Shown here piece after piece: positions 63,425 through 64,000 of a DNA stretch of 64,000 nt (positions within the stretch are counted from its first letter, which is position 1; every line of letters begins with the position of its first letter). Under the pieces are notes generated by a model that worked only from the letters and a program-made list of their open reading frames with translations, did no database searches and was not told where the DNA came from. Source of the DNA: an uncultured Muribaculaceae bacterium (GTDB lineage Bacteria; Bacteroidota; Bacteroidia; Bacteroidales; Muribaculaceae); the NCBI GenBank assembly GCA_910576935.1, contig CAJTKG010000006.1, positions 31,263 to 95,262 on the forward strand, read 5' to 3'. The translations under genes were made by a program, and so were the position numbers.

Positions 63425-64000
63425 ATGAAAAACACGGTCTACACATACCACTTCCGACGCTACCTCGGCCGCAACCTCACCCGCGCCGAAGCCGCCGTCA
63501 TCGCTCCGCTCGAGAAAATGCGCGTCCGCCGCCTCGAGCGGAGCTTGCTCGTCGTCGACCCGCCCGGAGTCGACACCCGCGGCATCCTCTGCGCCTACGT
63601 CGAATACCTCCGCAAGTGCCACAATCCGACGAGCGACATCCTCATCATGACCCAGAGCAAAGAGATGTCCGTCTACATCGCCCGGCGGCTAAAGACCCCC
63701 GATGCACAGACTTACGCCGCCACAGGTCATCGTCCCGAAAACATCCGCGGCCTAACTTATGATACAGCTCTCCTCTTCGACATTCAGGACTACGGCGTAT
63801 GCAGCCCCGCAAGGAAAAACAACGACTTCCGCCGCGTCGCCACAGCCGTCTTCCCCGTTATCTCGAGCAACCCCAACAGCCTGCTGATCCTCCACGCCCG
63901 CGCCGACATCCCGCACCTCCACCGCTGGCCCGGCCTCAAAGAATACACCGATCCCACCTTCAAGCCCCACCTACCGTCCGAATCCACGGCGTATGGGGCG
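63425..64000 (+). CDS. Terminase-like P-loop protein with degenerate ATPase motifs (partial)
   Basis: ATG 63425 opens a frame of 192 codons that runs off the right edge. The order of elements resembles a phage terminase large-subunit ATPase: VVDPPGVDTRG where the Walker A loop should be, DILIMTQSKEMSVYIARRL as the following strand and helix, RGLTYDTALLFDIQDYG where Walker B would read DE, and FPVISSNPNSLLIL as the next strand. Neither the Lys of Walker A nor the acidic pair of Walker B is kept, so it should not hydrolyse ATP. No phage gene precedes it. The family call is by pattern only. Confidence 0.45.
   Translation, partial: MKNTVYTYHFRRYLGRNLTRAEAAVIAPLEKMRVRRLERSLLVVDPPGVDTRGILCAYVEYLRKCHNPTSDILIMTQSKEMSVYIARRLKTPDAQTYAATGHRPENIRGLTYDTALLFDIQDYGVCSPARKNNDFRRVATAVFPVISSNPNSLLILHARADIPHLHRWPGLKEYTDPTFKPHLPSESTAYGA

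Noticed and set aside
63425..64000. Prophage at the right edge
   Set aside because: Only one terminase-like gene is visible and its ATPase motifs are broken; no integrase, portal or capsid gene or attachment repeat is in the window.
1..64000. CRISPR arrays, insertion sequences, toxin-antitoxin or restriction systems
   Set aside because: No regularly spaced direct repeats, transposase motifs, or paired small genes of such systems were found.

Overview
The window looks like a chromosomal segment of a gut Bacteroidales bacterium, most likely of the Muribaculaceae type. Reasons: two SusC/SusD outer-membrane import systems, lipoproteins with S-x-C lipoboxes, BACON/PKD surface proteins, a lysine-rich long RecA, start sites without Shine-Dalgarno sequences, and many promoters of the Bacteroidetes form TTG-N19-20-TAnnTTTG. 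The family assignment is inference; the phylum is well supported. No ribosomal RNA, CRISPR array, insertion sequence or intact prophage was seen. One tRNA (Asp, GTC) is present.

Layout. 1-6762: tail of an upstream gene, then a SusC-SusD-surface lipoprotein operon. 6966-7802: outer-membrane phospholipase A. 7833-11379 (minus): exo-N-acetylmuramidase NamZ, a sodium symporter and a WYL regulator in one tight operon. 11488-13024: metK behind a long leader that holds a SAM-II-like aptamer and an intrinsic terminator. 13128-15233: periplasmic PpiD/SurA-type foldase. 15394-17132 (minus): metallo-beta-lactamase-fold hydrolase and an RsmI-like methyltransferase. 17191-18280: an unusual, mostly non-coding stretch with its own promoter, a 38-bp dyad, a terminator, a small HTH gene and two micro-ORFs sharing the peptide KRARACR. 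18281-21262: collagen-like surface lipoprotein. 21436-21886: ruined DUF4143 ATPase. 22054-28621: housekeeping genes (recA, DUF1573, meaB, rsmA, mgtE, a hypothetical protein, comF).

28657-33634 (minus): tandem NAGPA-type phosphodiester glycosidases. 33795-34673: DUF3943 protein. 34839-41634 (minus): tripartite RND efflux pump followed by an lpxA-type acyltransferase. 42054-46221: tRNA-Asp, polyprenyl diphosphate synthase, polA. 46353-47355: small membrane protein and trmD. 47675-58241: second SusC-SusD locus with two further surface lipoproteins and a GHL10 glycosidase. 58271-63313: SIMPL protein, dnaX, proB, proA. The window ends inside a gene for a degenerate terminase-like ATPase.

A recurring theme is enzymes that act on cell-envelope polymers (NamZ, GHL10/DigH-like, two NAGPA proteins, phospholipase A), which would suit scavenging of bacterial envelope glycans. 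That link is inference. The signals most worth following are the metK leader, the 17.2-18.0 kb intergenic system, the apparently dead proofreading site in PolA, and the degenerate terminase-like gene at the right edge.
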